Source of the DNA: Akkermansia muciniphila
GTDB lineage: Bacteria > Verrucomicrobiota > Verrucomicrobiia > Verrucomicrobiales > V1-33
Length of the DNA stretch: 64,000 nt
NCBI GenBank assembly: GCA_945861415.1
Contig: CAMAUV010000004.1
Location: 1 to 64,000 of the forward strand
Direction: 5' to 3'
Positions 18,623 to 27,677 of the stretch are shown in pieces. The notes under the pieces are model-generated. The model saw only the letters and a list, made by a program, of their open reading frames with translations, had not been told where the DNA came from and searched no databases. The translations under genes were made by a program, and so were the position numbers. Every line of letters begins with the position of its first letter. The stretch's first letter is position 1.

Positions 18623-19282
18623 CTACTTCAGTGCTTTGATTTTCAAATTGCGGAACCCGATCTTCATGGCCAGTCCGCCGTGAATTTGCAGCCCGATGGG
18701 TCCGGCTCCTGCGTATTTAGCATCGTTGAATTTGGAAGCCTCCGTGCCGTTGATCCAGACAGTGACGGTGTCGCCCTGCGCCACCAGCTGGAATTGATTC
18801 CAGTCGCCGGCTTTCAGCAGTTTCGCGGCTTCCTTAACCTGTCCCGCCTCGGGATAACTGCCGGTGTAAAAGGATTTCGTCATGTCTTTCTTGAGGCCCC
18901 GGGAGACCCCGATCTGCATTTGCAGCTCCGGCTTCCGGACCATGAAGCCGCTGTCGAGTTCACCCTGCCAGCGGGCTTCGGCCTCGCACTCGAAGTTGAG
19001 GTAATTGTCCTTTGTGTAAAGCATGGAGCCTTTTTTGGCCGGATCGTTTTCGCCGGTGAGCACGCCATCCACAGATTTCCAGAAGGTGGCATTTGCGGGA
19101 CTGCCGTCTTTCATGACCCAGCCAGTGAGGTCCTTTCCGTTGTAAAGAGAAGTCGATTCCGGCTCGGCGGCGGTCAGCGGCAGGCAGGTGAAGGCGACGG
19201 TGGCGGTGAGAAGATGGCGGCGGGTAGTCTTTTTTCCGCTTTGGGAGGGTGGCACATAGATAAAACCGCCACGCAAGGACAC
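18623..19282 (-). CDS. DUF1080 (3-keto-disaccharide hydrolase-like) secreted protein
   Basis: The 219-residue protein has an N-terminal export signal with a twin-arginine-like start (TTRRHLLTATVAF) and then a DUF1080 domain, a concanavalin/LamG-fold family abundant in Planctomycetes and Verrucomicrobiota. Typical landmarks are SLYNGKDLTGWV near the start, DSGFMVRKPE in the middle and GPIGLQIHGG near the end. Some DUF1080 members hydrolyse 3-keto-glycosides, so a role in sugar degradation is a family-based inference. The gene is divergent from pyrH, whose start lies 118 bp away. Confidence 0.88.
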   Translation of the reverse strand: MSLRGGFIYVPPSQSGKKTTRRHLLTATVAFTCLPLTAAEPESTSLYNGKDLTGWVMKDGSPANATFWKSVDGVLTGENDPAKKGSMLYTKDNYLNFECEAEARWQGELDSGFMVRKPELQMQIGVSRGLKKDMTKSFYTGSYPEAGQVKEAAKLLKAGDWNQFQLVAQGDTVTVWINGTEASKFNDAKYAGAGPIGLQIHGGLAMKIGFRNLKIKALK

Positions 19283-19400
19283 TTTTGCGTGCCTCGGGCA
19301 GCGTTAGAGGTTGCTCAATCTTTCGCAGACCGTGCACATTTTCCTTTGCACGAACAGCGGAAACCGTTTCCATCGCCAAACCCGCGCGCCTTTCTTATCT

Positions 19401-20171
19401 ATGCCAGACTCCAACTCCTCCCGCCGTCAGTTCAAACGCGTCGTTCTTAAACTCAGCGGTGAGGCACTTCGGGAGGACGGAAGCATGGACAACATCTCAC
19501 CGCCCATCGTGGAGGACATGGCGCAGCAAATTAAGGCCGCTTTTAAAGAGGGGCTGGAGATCGGTATTGTCGTCGGCGGCGGAAATTTCTGGCGCGGCCT
19601 GACCGCAAGTAACAAGGGAATGGAGCGCACCACTGCGGACTACATGGGCATGCTCGCCACTATTATGAATTCCCTCGCGCTCCAGTCCATGCTGGAAGCC
19701 ATCGATGTGCCCACCCGGGTCATGAGCGCGCTCAAGCTGGAAGCCGTGGCCGAGCCCTTCATCCGTCGCGTGGCTATCCGCCATCTTGAGTTGGGGCGCG
19801 TCGTCATTTTCGCCGCCGGCACGGGAAATCCCTATTTCTCCACCGACACCACCGCCGCCCTGCGCGCGAGTGAGATCGGCGCTGATGTCATTTTCAAGGC
19901 CACCAAGGTGGACGGAATTTACGACAGCGACCCGAAGAAAAACCCGGCCGCGAAACGCTTCGAACAGGTAAGCTTCCGTGAAGCCCTCGCCCGCCAGCTC
20001 AAGGTCATGGACTCCACCGCCTTCAGCCTCTGCATGGACAACAATAAGCCGGTCATCGTCTTCGACATGCATACCCCGGGGAACATCTATAAGGCCCTGA
20101 CCGGAGCCCCCATCGGCACACTGGTGAACATCGGCCCCACGCTGCCTGCCGAACTCGTGACTATTGCCTGA
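19401..20171 (+). CDS. pyrH: Uridylate (UMP) kinase
   Basis: PyrH phosphorylates UMP to UDP in pyrimidine nucleotide synthesis. The ATG at 19401 gives a 256-residue product. The amino-acid-kinase signature KLSGEAL is near 17-23, IGIVVGGGNFWRG at about 64-76, and the bacterial UMP-kinase segments DYMGMLATIMN and GNPYFSTDTTAALRA are present, with TKVDGIYDSDPK for nucleotide binding. The open frame extends upstream to 19311, but that part has no conservation-like features. It is followed after 159 bp by frr, the usual order pyrH-frr. tsf and rpsB are not found upstream. Confidence 0.97.
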   Translation: MPDSNSSRRQFKRVVLKLSGEALREDGSMDNISPPIVEDMAQQIKAAFKEGLEIGIVVGGGNFWRGLTASNKGMERTTADYMGMLATIMNSLALQSMLEAIDVPTRVMSALKLEAVAEPFIRRVAIRHLELGRVVIFAAGTGNPYFSTDTTAALRASEIGADVIFKATKVDGIYDSDPKKNPAAKRFEQVSFREALARQLKVMDSTAFSLCMDNNKPVIVFDMHTPGNIYKALTGAPIGTLVNIGPTLPAELVTIA

Positions 20172-20330
20172 CCGCTGGAGAGTTGTAGGCCGAGAGTAAA
20201 ACCTTACGGGGTAATTCGGCAGTCGACATTCTGCATTCCCGCGTCATTCTCCCTATGTCGGCTGCCTCAATTAATGCCACTTGGAGAGGCGGCTGCTAAC
20301 TTTTGAAGCAACCACCATATCATTCTACCC

Positions 20331-20897
20331 ATGGACACCGAAATGTATCTTCTTGAAGTCGAAGAGGCCATGCAAAAGGCCTGCGACTACTCGCTGCATG
20401 AGTTTTCCACTATACGCACGGGCAAAGCCAGTCCCAGCCTTGTGGAGGGTATCGACATTCATGTCACGAGCTACGGTAGTAGTATGAAGCTCAAGCAACT
20501 GGCCCTCATCACTACTCCCGAGGCGCGGCTCATTTACGTGAAGCCGTTCGACCCCGGTACCATCAAGGACATTGAGCGCGGCCTGCGCGAGGCCAACATC
20601 GGTATCAACCCTTCCGTGGACGGCCCGTCCATCCGCCTGCCGATTCCTGAGATGAACAAGGAGCGCCGAATCGAAATGTGTAAGCGCGTGAAGGTCATGG
20701 GCGAAGAGGGCAAAGTCCGCATTCGCTCCTGCCGCCGTGACGGCATGGAGGCGGTGAAGAAGGCGCAAAAGGAGGGTGCCATCACTGAAGACGATCAGGA
20801 GCGCATGGAGAAGTCGATCCAGGAACTCACCGACAAGTTCGTGAAGGAGATCGACGTCCATGTAACGAAGAAGGAAGCGGAAATCATGACCGTCTGA
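20331..20897 (+). CDS. frr: Ribosome recycling factor
   Basis: Frr splits post-termination ribosomes together with EF-G. The 188-residue protein is of standard length and contains FSTIRTGKASPSLVEGI near 25-41, the family hallmark (RTGRA-type), and EERRxxMCKRVK in the helical domain. The start ATG at 20331 follows a 159-bp gap after pyrH. The pairing pyrH-frr is conserved in most bacteria. Confidence 0.97.
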   Translation: MDTEMYLLEVEEAMQKACDYSLHEFSTIRTGKASPSLVEGIDIHVTSYGSSMKLKQLALITTPEARLIYVKPFDPGTIKDIERGLREANIGINPSVDGPSIRLPIPEMNKERRIEMCKRVKVMGEEGKVRIRSCRRDGMEAVKKAQKEGAITEDDQERMEKSIQELTDKFVKEIDVHVTKKEAEIMTV

Positions 20898-20928
20898 GGC
20901 TTGAGCCTCTGCACACGTTGTTAATCAA

Positions 20929-21189
20929 AACCTGAAAGTGCAGTAGGCGGAGAAGGCGCACGCGCGGAGAATCCTGCGCATTGCGTTTCCGGACTGCACG
21001 GCGTTTTTCGGCGCGCATGGCGGCTACGTGGGGCGCCGGACTCCGCGGAATCATGCCATCGCGTTCAGGCTGCAGAATGAGCGCGGCCAGTTCTGTTCCA
21101 ATGTCGTGTTGCTGGCACCGGCGCAACCCGGCGCGCTCACGCTAGAGGAGGCGCAGTCCCTTATTGCTTGGGCCAACGGATTACGCTAA
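20929..21189 (+). pseudogene. Remnant of an unidentified gene
   Basis: A frame with coding-like composition ends at 21189 and reads RILRIAFPDCTAFFGAHGGY followed by a polar middle and VVLLAPAQPGALTLEEAQSL before the stop. No ATG, GTG or TTG start fits the beginning, and upstream an in-frame TAG at 20944-20946 separates a further short stretch (NQNLKVQ). It looks like the 3' end of a decayed gene of about 85 codons or more. I do not recognise the family. Confidence 0.4.
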
Positions 21190-21214
21190 TCTCAGAGTAT
21201 TCCGTTTCATCCCA

Positions 21215-21919
21215 ATGCCGCTGCATCCCGTCTCCGCATACCTTGACCTAACCAAAACTCAGGCCGCTAGTCTTTTTGATGGGGTAGAGGAGGTCTGGCA
21301 GGTGATACCCAATATTGCTCCCTGGCTGGCCAAACATCTGCGCCCAGGTGTGGAGGCGGAATTGCGGGCCGGCACGGAATCCTTGATCTATGTCGGCAAA
21401 GACGTGCGCATTGGCCGGGGGACGATCATCCATCCGGGCGCTGTAATTCTAGGGCCGGCGTGGATTGGCGAAGACTGCGTCATCGCTCCGGGCTGCTACG
21501 TCCGAGAGAATGTAATCATGGGGAATCGCGTGATCGCGGGGAACTCCTGTGAATTTAAGAATTGCGTGATCTTTGACAGGGCGGAGGTGCCACACTGGAA
21601 TTATGTGGGCGATTCTATCCTTGGACACTATACCCATCTCGGTGCCGGCGTTATTTTGTCCAACTGGCGTCACGATCACAGCTCCATCCCGGTGATCGAT
21701 CCCTTGGCAGGCCGCATTGAAACCGGGCTGCCGAAGTTTGGCGCCATCATCGGAGACGAAGCTGACCTTGGCGCTCACGCAGTGTTGAATCCGGGAAGCC
21801 TCATCGGTCCGCGCAGCATTCTCTATCCGGGCACCATCTGGCGCGGCATACTGCCGGCGGACCGCGTTGTGAAACTGCGGCAGTCGCACGAAATTGTGGA
21901 ACGCCGCCGGGAGTCCTGA
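21215..21919 (+). CDS. Left-handed beta-helix acyltransferase (UDP-GlcNAc diphosphorylase-like)
   Basis: The protein (234 residues from ATG 21215; a TTG at 21164 would add 17) opens with an SAYLDL-ASLFDGVEEVW segment and then hexapeptide repeats from about 70 (IGRGTIIHPGAVILGPAWIG), the left-handed beta-helix of sugar-nucleotide acyltransferases. FNYVGD-type and NLGAGV-type segments of GlmU-like proteins are seen as HWNYVGDSILG and HLGAGVILSNW. It lacks the N-terminal uridyltransferase domain of GlmU. The same short form is annotated in PVC and chlamydial genomes as UDP-N-acetylglucosamine diphosphorylase. A role in cell-wall or lipid A precursor chemistry is inferred. Confidence 0.8.
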   Translation: MPLHPVSAYLDLTKTQAASLFDGVEEVWQVIPNIAPWLAKHLRPGVEAELRAGTESLIYVGKDVRIGRGTIIHPGAVILGPAWIGEDCVIAPGCYVRENVIMGNRVIAGNSCEFKNCVIFDRAEVPHWNYVGDSILGHYTHLGAGVILSNWRHDHSSIPVIDPLAGRIETGLPKFGAIIGDEADLGAHAVLNPGSLIGPRSILYPGTIWRGILPADRVVKLRQSHEIVERRRES

Positions 21920-21971
21920 CGGATCGCTAGGAAGGGAAAAGCAGTGCTTCCCTGAACGAAACTCTTGTGCG

Positions 21972-22955
21972 ATGGTTCCAAAAGCCATGCCATCCAAACG
22001 AGTCACCTTCTTCGGCAGCCTTGCCAAACTCACCGGTGCCGGAATTCCCATCCGTGAGGCTGGCGACCTGTTGTTGGCCCACTCGAAAGATCCTGCGGTG
22101 CGGGAGGCAGTAAATGTGTTGGAACACGGGCTCGCCCGCGGGCTGTCCATTGCTGAATCGCTGCGCCCAGCGCTGACCCCGTTGGAGTATGGCATGGTCA
22201 CAGCCGCTGAGAATGGAGGACGCCTTGCCGAGGGCTTTCAGCATCTTGAGAGCTACTACGAGCTGCTTCACCAGACTAGGGCCAGTATGGTGCGCGGCAT
22301 TATCTACCCGCTGCTCATTCTCCATGTGGCCTCGGCCACGACCGGAGTGGTAGCCAATCTCAATGGCGGGTCTCCCCTGATGGCGATGCTGCATGCCTTT
22401 GCGTGGCTGTGGGTGGCGCTGGGCAGCATCGCTATTGTGGCGATACTTTGCATCAAAGCCGCAGCTCACAGCTCACTGGCCGACGGAGTGCTGCGTTCGC
22501 TGCCCATCGTGCGGGGGGTATGGAGTTCCCTCGCTCTCGCCCGCTGGTATGCCGTGCTGCATTTTCATGTGCTCTCCGCGCAAAAATTCAGCACAGCCCT
22601 TGAAGATGCCGCCGCCGCCGCTGCCAGCGCCCGGCTCAGTCGTGCCAGCAATCGCATGGCGAAAATTGCCGAGCAGGGCCAGACCGTGAGCGGCACCATG
22701 AAATTCGAATCTGTCTTTCCCGGGCACGCTACTCTTTCCTTCGCTACAGCCGAAGCCACCGGCACCCTTGATACAGAGACCGCCATGCAAATGCGGGCCA
22801 GCATGGAGCAAGCCCGGCGCGCGGCCAACACCGCCGGCGAATGGCTGCCCCGGCTGCTCTATATCGCAGCGCTGCTCTACGGTGCATGGCATGTGCTGCA
22901 ACTCGCGGGCGCCATCGGCGGGCAGTATATGAAAGCGCTGAACGGAGAATTCTAG
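21972..22955 (+). CDS. Type II secretion system F (GspF/PilC) domain protein
   Basis: The 327-residue inner-membrane protein has two GspF-type halves. The first carries LAKLTGAGIPIREAGDLL and MVTAAENGGRLAEGF (consensus ExxGxL), then membrane helices at about 105-165, then a shorter, diverged second half and a final helix near 295-315. GspF is the platform protein of type II secretion and type IV pilus machines. No gspD, gspE or pilin gene is near, so this is an orphan copy. The start at 21972 is the first ATG after the upstream stop. Confidence 0.82.
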   Translation: MVPKAMPSKRVTFFGSLAKLTGAGIPIREAGDLLLAHSKDPAVREAVNVLEHGLARGLSIAESLRPALTPLEYGMVTAAENGGRLAEGFQHLESYYELLHQTRASMVRGIIYPLLILHVASATTGVVANLNGGSPLMAMLHAFAWLWVALGSIAIVAILCIKAAAHSSLADGVLRSLPIVRGVWSSLALARWYAVLHFHVLSAQKFSTALEDAAAAAASARLSRASNRMAKIAEQGQTVSGTMKFESVFPGHATLSFATAEATGTLDTETAMQMRASMEQARRAANTAGEWLPRLLYIAALLYGAWHVLQLAGAIGGQYMKALNGEF

Positions 22956-23122
22956 TGGTGTGCGTTGGTGAACCTGAGGGGTGCGGAAGTCGCCCCACCC
23001 GGGACCTTGGACCGTGGCAGTTTGATTGAATCGAGCCACAAGTGCAGAATCACAGAGAAAATGACGGCCATAGGCGCGCCACTCCCAGTGGAACCCAGCT
23101 GCCAGTGCTTTGGCAGGGACTC

Positions 23123-24817
23123 CTACTTGCCGCGTAGAAGGCGCTCGGCGATTCTCATGCCATCCACGGCGGCGGAGATGATGCCGCCGGCATAGCCTGC
23201 GCCTTCGCCGGCCGGGAACAGACCTGGGGTGCTCAGGCTCTCATGCGTTTTGTCATCACGAGTGATGCGCAGAGGGGAACTGCTGCGGGTCTCCACGCCC
23301 ACGAGCACGGCATCCGGTAGCGCGAATCCCCGCAGCGTCCGGTCGATCTGTGGGATGGCCTCCTTGAGCGTGGCCACCACGTGCGGGGGCAGGCACTCGC
23401 GCAAATCCGTGGGCGTGACTCCCGGTTCGTAACTGCTGGCCACGGAGCCCAACGACTTCGTGGGGCGGCCTGCGAGGAAGTCCGCGATGGTTTGAACCGG
23501 AGCGTGGTAGTTTTCGCCGCCTATGGCAAAGGCGCGGCGTTCCCATTGCCTCTGAAAGGCGATGCCCGCTAGTGGTCCCTCGCCGCCGTAGTCCGCCGGG
23601 CTTACATCTACCATCAATCCGCTGTTCGCATTCGCCTCTGCGCGCGCATAGCTGCTCATGCCATTGGTGACCAACGCGCCGGGTTCACTTCCGGCGGCGA
23701 CGACAAGTCCACCTGGGCACATGCAGAAGCTGTAGGCCACCCGCCCGTTGCGGCAATGGTGGGAGAATTTGTAAGGAGCGGCACCCAGCAGCGGATGCCC
23801 CGCCCATTTTCCATACTGTGTCTGATCGATGAGCCGCTGCGGATGCTCCACGCGCACGCCGATGCTCAATGGCTTCGCTTCCATGTGAACGCCCGCGCGG
23901 TGCAGCATGGCGAAGGTATCCCGCGCACTGTGCCCCACGGCGAGGACTACCTGCGATGCGGCAATTTCCTCTCCATTACGCAGCCGCACACCGCTAACCC
24001 GTCCATCGCGCAGCAGCAGTTCCTCCATCGGCGTATCGAACCGCACATCACCGCCCAGTGTCTGGATTTCTTCGCGGATGGTGCGCACCACTTTTATCAG
24101 TCGGTCGGTGCCAATGTGCGGACGGGCTTTGACGAGGATATCCTCCGGTGCTCCCGCGCGCACCATCTCTTGCAGAATCCAGCGGATACGGTGCTCCCGG
24201 TCGCGGATCTGGGTGTAAAGTTTGCCGTCGGAGAATGTGCCCGCGCCGCCCTCTCCGAACTGCACATTACTCTCGGGATTGAACTCCATGCCTCGCCGCC
24301 AGAATCCGGTGACATCGCGGGCGCGCGGTCCCGCGGGCTTTCCTCTCTCAAGGACGATGGGCCGGAGTCCGGAGCGTGCGAGGAGGAGTGCGCAGAAGAG
24401 GCCGCAAGGGCCGGTGCCTACGACTACTGGGGGTGGATTGACGAATGATGAAGAAGGATTGTTGATTTTTGAAATGTTCTTCTGGTGCGGTTCAACCGCA
24501 GCACTGGCGGGCTGCACATCCATAGTCAATCCCACTGCTTTTCCTAGGCCATCCAGTTCGGCGTAGCACCGCTCCGGCAGCACATGCACTCGCGCCACTT
24601 CTTTGCGGTGATGCTCAAGGGCGGCGGCCTCATCGCACGCAGTCACGTGCAGGGTGTAGTTCAGGAGGACCCGGCCGCGCCGTGCGTCGATGGCCCGACG
24701 GTAAATGGCGTGGCTTAGTATTTCCCCGTGCGGCGCCCGCAGCGCATACGTCAGCGTGCGCTCCAGTTCCTCCGCAGTGTGATCCACCGCGAGTTTGAGT
24801 TCGGAAACTTCCAGCAT
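23123..24817 (-). CDS. FAD-dependent oxidoreductase (COG2509-like)
   Basis: The 564-residue protein has an N-terminal alpha/beta domain (about 1-95) and an FAD-binding Rossmann motif VVGTGPCGLFCALLLARSG at about 131-149. SNVQFGEGGAGTFSDGKL and a late second FAD segment, LFPAGEGAGYAGGIISAA, are hallmarks of COG2509 dehydrogenases, whose substrates are not known. Length agrees with the family. It is transcribed away from the M16 peptidase across a 211-bp gap and is convergent with gspF. Confidence 0.88.
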   Translation of the reverse strand: MLEVSELKLAVDHTAEELERTLTYALRAPHGEILSHAIYRRAIDARRGRVLLNYTLHVTACDEAAALEHHRKEVARVHVLPERCYAELDGLGKAVGLTMDVQPASAAVEPHQKNISKINNPSSSFVNPPPVVVGTGPCGLFCALLLARSGLRPIVLERGKPAGPRARDVTGFWRRGMEFNPESNVQFGEGGAGTFSDGKLYTQIRDREHRIRWILQEMVRAGAPEDILVKARPHIGTDRLIKVVRTIREEIQTLGGDVRFDTPMEELLLRDGRVSGVRLRNGEEIAASQVVLAVGHSARDTFAMLHRAGVHMEAKPLSIGVRVEHPQRLIDQTQYGKWAGHPLLGAAPYKFSHHCRNGRVAYSFCMCPGGLVVAAGSEPGALVTNGMSSYARAEANANSGLMVDVSPADYGGEGPLAGIAFQRQWERRAFAIGGENYHAPVQTIADFLAGRPTKSLGSVASSYEPGVTPTDLRECLPPHVVATLKEAIPQIDRTLRGFALPDAVLVGVETRSSSPLRITRDDKTHESLSTPGLFPAGEGAGYAGGIISAAVDGMRIAERLLRGK

Positions 24818-25028
24818 TTGTCCTGTGCCATTCGGACAGATGGCTTTGTGGTCAATGGCGGCGGGAGGTTAATGAATTCTGGTATTGGTTTGTGCTGGGG
24901 TCCTCTGAGGGGCCCGCGATTCACTTTCCGCTGCGGGAGGGTCTGTGGAGCCCGCCTTGACGGAGACGTGGGTGCGATGATGTCATGGTTAGAAGGCGGC
25001 CGCAACGGTCTGCCGCTCTTATTTCACC

Positions 25029-26306
25029 ATGACTACCCACCACATCCTCAAGCTCGCGAGCGGTGAAACGCTTTGTGTCGCCTCCATGCCGCATATGGAA
25101 AGCGTCAGTCTCGGCTTATGGGCAGGTGTAGGCGGGCGGCATGATCCTGCGGAAATGAGCGGTCTGGCTCATTTTGTGGAGCACATGATCTTCAAAGGTA
25201 CCAAGCGGCGCAGTGCCCGCCGTCTAAATACGGATGTGGAAAGCGTGGGCGGTACCATGGATGCCTACACCAGCGAGGACCATACGGCTTTTTTCGTCCG
25301 CGGTCCTGCCGAACACTTTGCGCGCTTTGCCGATGCGCTTCTCGACATTTACCGACACTCTGTTTTCAATGCAGGTGATACGGTGCGGGAGCGCGAGGTG
25401 ATCGCCGAGGAGATCGCGATGTATAAGGAGCAACCGCAGCAGCAGGTGGAAGAATTGCTCTGGCGCGCTGCGTGGCTGGACCATCCGCTGGGCCGCCCTA
25501 TCGCGGGCACAGTGGACAGTCTGCAGCGCATTCATGCGCGGGCGTTGCGAGAGCACGCTGGATTATGGTTCGGGCGGAGGAATACCATCATCTCAGTGGC
25601 GGGGCGTATTGAGCCGCAGGAGGCGAAGAAACTGCTGGAGAAACTGCTGGGGCATGGCCTCCACGCTGGCCGCCGCCCGCGCAGCCGGCCTTTTGCCCTG
25701 AAGAAGCCCGCACGCAAACCGGGAGTGCTGGTGGAGAAGCGCGAGATTGATCAGGTGCAACTGGCGCTGGCGATTCGCGCGCCTGGCCGCATGTCGGAGC
25801 ATGCGCCCGTGCTTCGCCTGCTGAATGTCCTGTTGGGCGAGAATACCAGTTCGCGCCTCTGGGCCCGGCTGCGGGAGGACCATGGATTGTGTTATGATGT
25901 TGGGTCGGACCTCACCACGCTGCATGAAACCGGATTGCTGCACATCTTCGCCGGAGTGGATCCTGACAAACTGGGCCGCTCGTTGACTGTGATCATGCGT
26001 GAATTGTCCCGGCTGGTGGAGAAAGGAGTGACGGCGCGGGCGCTGAAGGGTGCGGTTGAATATGCCATTGGTTCCAGCCGCATGGCCATGGAAGCTCCCG
26101 GTGCGCAGATGACCGGCATGGCGGAATGCCTGCTCTTTTATGGTCGGTGGATTCCCATCAATGATCACTACAAGCTTCTGCGGGCGGTGACCGCGCAGCA
26201 GATTCACACCCTTGCCCGCAGCATGTTCCAGCCGGGTCTGATGACGGCGGCCTTTGTGGGGCCGGTGGATAGTGAGAAAGCAGTAGCGGACAAACTACGG
26301 ATGTAA
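25029..26306 (+). CDS. M16 family zinc metallopeptidase (processing-peptidase type)
   Basis: The 425-residue protein has the inverted zinc motif HFVEH at 48-52, with the third ligand likely in REREVIAEEI about 75 residues later, as in pitrilysin/mitochondrial processing peptidase-like enzymes. The C-terminal half carries the inactive-type M16 domain. No signal peptide is seen. It may degrade peptides in the cytoplasm or act with a second subunit, which is not present here. Start is the ATG at 25029. Confidence 0.93.
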   Translation: MTTHHILKLASGETLCVASMPHMESVSLGLWAGVGGRHDPAEMSGLAHFVEHMIFKGTKRRSARRLNTDVESVGGTMDAYTSEDHTAFFVRGPAEHFARFADALLDIYRHSVFNAGDTVREREVIAEEIAMYKEQPQQQVEELLWRAAWLDHPLGRPIAGTVDSLQRIHARALREHAGLWFGRRNTIISVAGRIEPQEAKKLLEKLLGHGLHAGRRPRSRPFALKKPARKPGVLVEKREIDQVQLALAIRAPGRMSEHAPVLRLLNVLLGENTSSRLWARLREDHGLCYDVGSDLTTLHETGLLHIFAGVDPDKLGRSLTVIMRELSRLVEKGVTARALKGAVEYAIGSSRMAMEAPGAQMTGMAECLLFYGRWIPINDHYKLLRAVTAQQIHTLARSMFQPGLMTAAFVGPVDSEKAVADKLRM

Positions 26307-26371
26307 TCTCCCGCGCTGATACCCTAGCAACTTTACCCCGTAGCGTCCCGCAGTGCCATTTCTCGAGGGAT

Positions 26372-27670
26372 TTGAGTTCCTCCAATTCTCACTCTTCGCT
26401 TCCCGGCCTTGCGCTCGGGGCATGGGCGGGTATGACACCCTGCGTGACTCAGGATCCACCACTTCCCGCTCAACCCTTTACCATTTGGCTCTCGCCTGAC
26501 GTTTGGCCTCAGCCAAGCCTGCGATTGCCAGGCCTTGCGCATACCCTTTGGCTCAATCCTGCGAAATGGCCGGTCATTCCGCTTCGTCTGCCAGCACAAG
26601 CTCACACTTTGTGGCTCGACGAATCTGCGTGGCCGGTTGCGCCGCCGGTTCCGGTTGTGGCCGAGCATCTCGTGGCCATTGACGTGCCGATTGTGACTGA
26701 ACCTGCGGTCACCGCACCAGAAATCTCCGTGCCTGTAGAAGCATCCATTACTCCCGATTCCTCCACTCCGGCCATGTCACTTATCAGACTTTCAGCTCAT
26801 TCTTTTACCGTCTGGACCACACCGGCAGCGCTGGCCGCTATGCCCAAAGTAATGGCGGCTCCTTCTTCTGCTGCTGCCCCTGCCAAGGCAGCCAAAGTAG
26901 CCATCTCACTGCCCGGCCGCGGATTCACCCTGTGGACCAAACCCGGCGGCTTGGAGCCAATCCGCATGAGCAACGCGGCTCCCGCAGCGCTGGTTGCACC
27001 CGCCGCTGCTCAGCCGCTTCCTGCTGCCGTTTTTCATGCCGTTCCGGCACAGAAAAGCGCATTCCCATGGCTCGCTGCCGCCGCCGCATTGGCCATAGCC
27101 GGGATTTTCGCCCTGATGTGGTCGTCGCAAAAAGGGCAGCGGGATGAAATGGAGAAAGAGGCGGCCAAAGCTAAAACGGATGCCAAGTCTGCTAGCGAAA
27201 CCGCCGCTACTCAACTCAAGTCCGAGCAGGCCAAAGTGATCGTCGTCACTTCTGAACTGGCTTCCTCCAGAGAAGCTGCGATTCAGACGCAGGTCGACCT
27301 CAAGAAAGAGATCGATGCTGCCACAGCAAACGTCAGCGCCGCAGAGGAAATTGTGAAAGCTCAGAGCGCCAAACTCTCGGAAACCGCCGCCGCCTTCCGG
27401 GCGCTACAAAAGTCCGCCGGTGAAAAAGAGATCGCCCTGCAAAGGCAAACTACGGAACTGACGGAGCAACTCAGTGCGCTCAAGGAGTCTTCCGGTGAAG
27501 AACTCTCGAAGGCTCAAGAAGCCGCCGCCAAACTTGAGGCGGAAAAGTCAGCTGCTTTAAAGGAAGCGACCGAAGCCAAGTCCGACCGCGACGCCCTTAA
27601 AGTGGAAGTCGAGAAGCTGCTCAAACAACTCGAATCCTGCGGGAAACCTGCAGGCAAGCCGGAAGCCTGA
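26372..27670 (+). CDS. Single-pass membrane protein with five 21-residue W-rich repeats and coiled coil
   Basis: I do not recognise a family. The TTG start at 26372 gives 432 residues; ATG 26432 would give 412. Five repeats of 21 residues with consensus LPxxxHTLWLxPxxWP begin at residues 31, 52, 73 (directly in tandem), 140 and 180, spaced by Pro/Ala/Ser-rich linkers. One hydrophobic helix (about 231-250, FPWLAAAAALAIAGIFALMW) follows, then a long coiled coil (about 255-425) rich in Ala, Glu and Lys. The repeats thus lie on one side of the membrane and the coiled coil on the other. rluA starts 8 bp downstream. Confidence 0.75.
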   Translation: MSSSNSHSSLPGLALGAWAGMTPCVTQDPPLPAQPFTIWLSPDVWPQPSLRLPGLAHTLWLNPAKWPVIPLRLPAQAHTLWLDESAWPVAPPVPVVAEHLVAIDVPIVTEPAVTAPEISVPVEASITPDSSTPAMSLIRLSAHSFTVWTTPAALAAMPKVMAAPSSAAAPAKAAKVAISLPGRGFTLWTKPGGLEPIRMSNAAPAALVAPAAAQPLPAAVFHAVPAQKSAFPWLAAAAALAIAGIFALMWSSQKGQRDEMEKEAAKAKTDAKSASETAATQLKSEQAKVIVVTSELASSREAAIQTQVDLKKEIDAATANVSAAEEIVKAQSAKLSETAAAFRALQKSAGEKEIALQRQTTELTEQLSALKESSGEELSKAQEAAAKLEAEKSAALKEATEAKSDRDALKVEVEKLLKQLESCGKPAGKPEA

Positions 27671-27677
27671 GCCGCAG

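Noticed and set aside
22965-23195. 76-residue open frame between gspF and the FAD enzyme
   Set aside because: It is only the in-phase continuation past the gspF TAG and is antisense to the end of the FAD gene.
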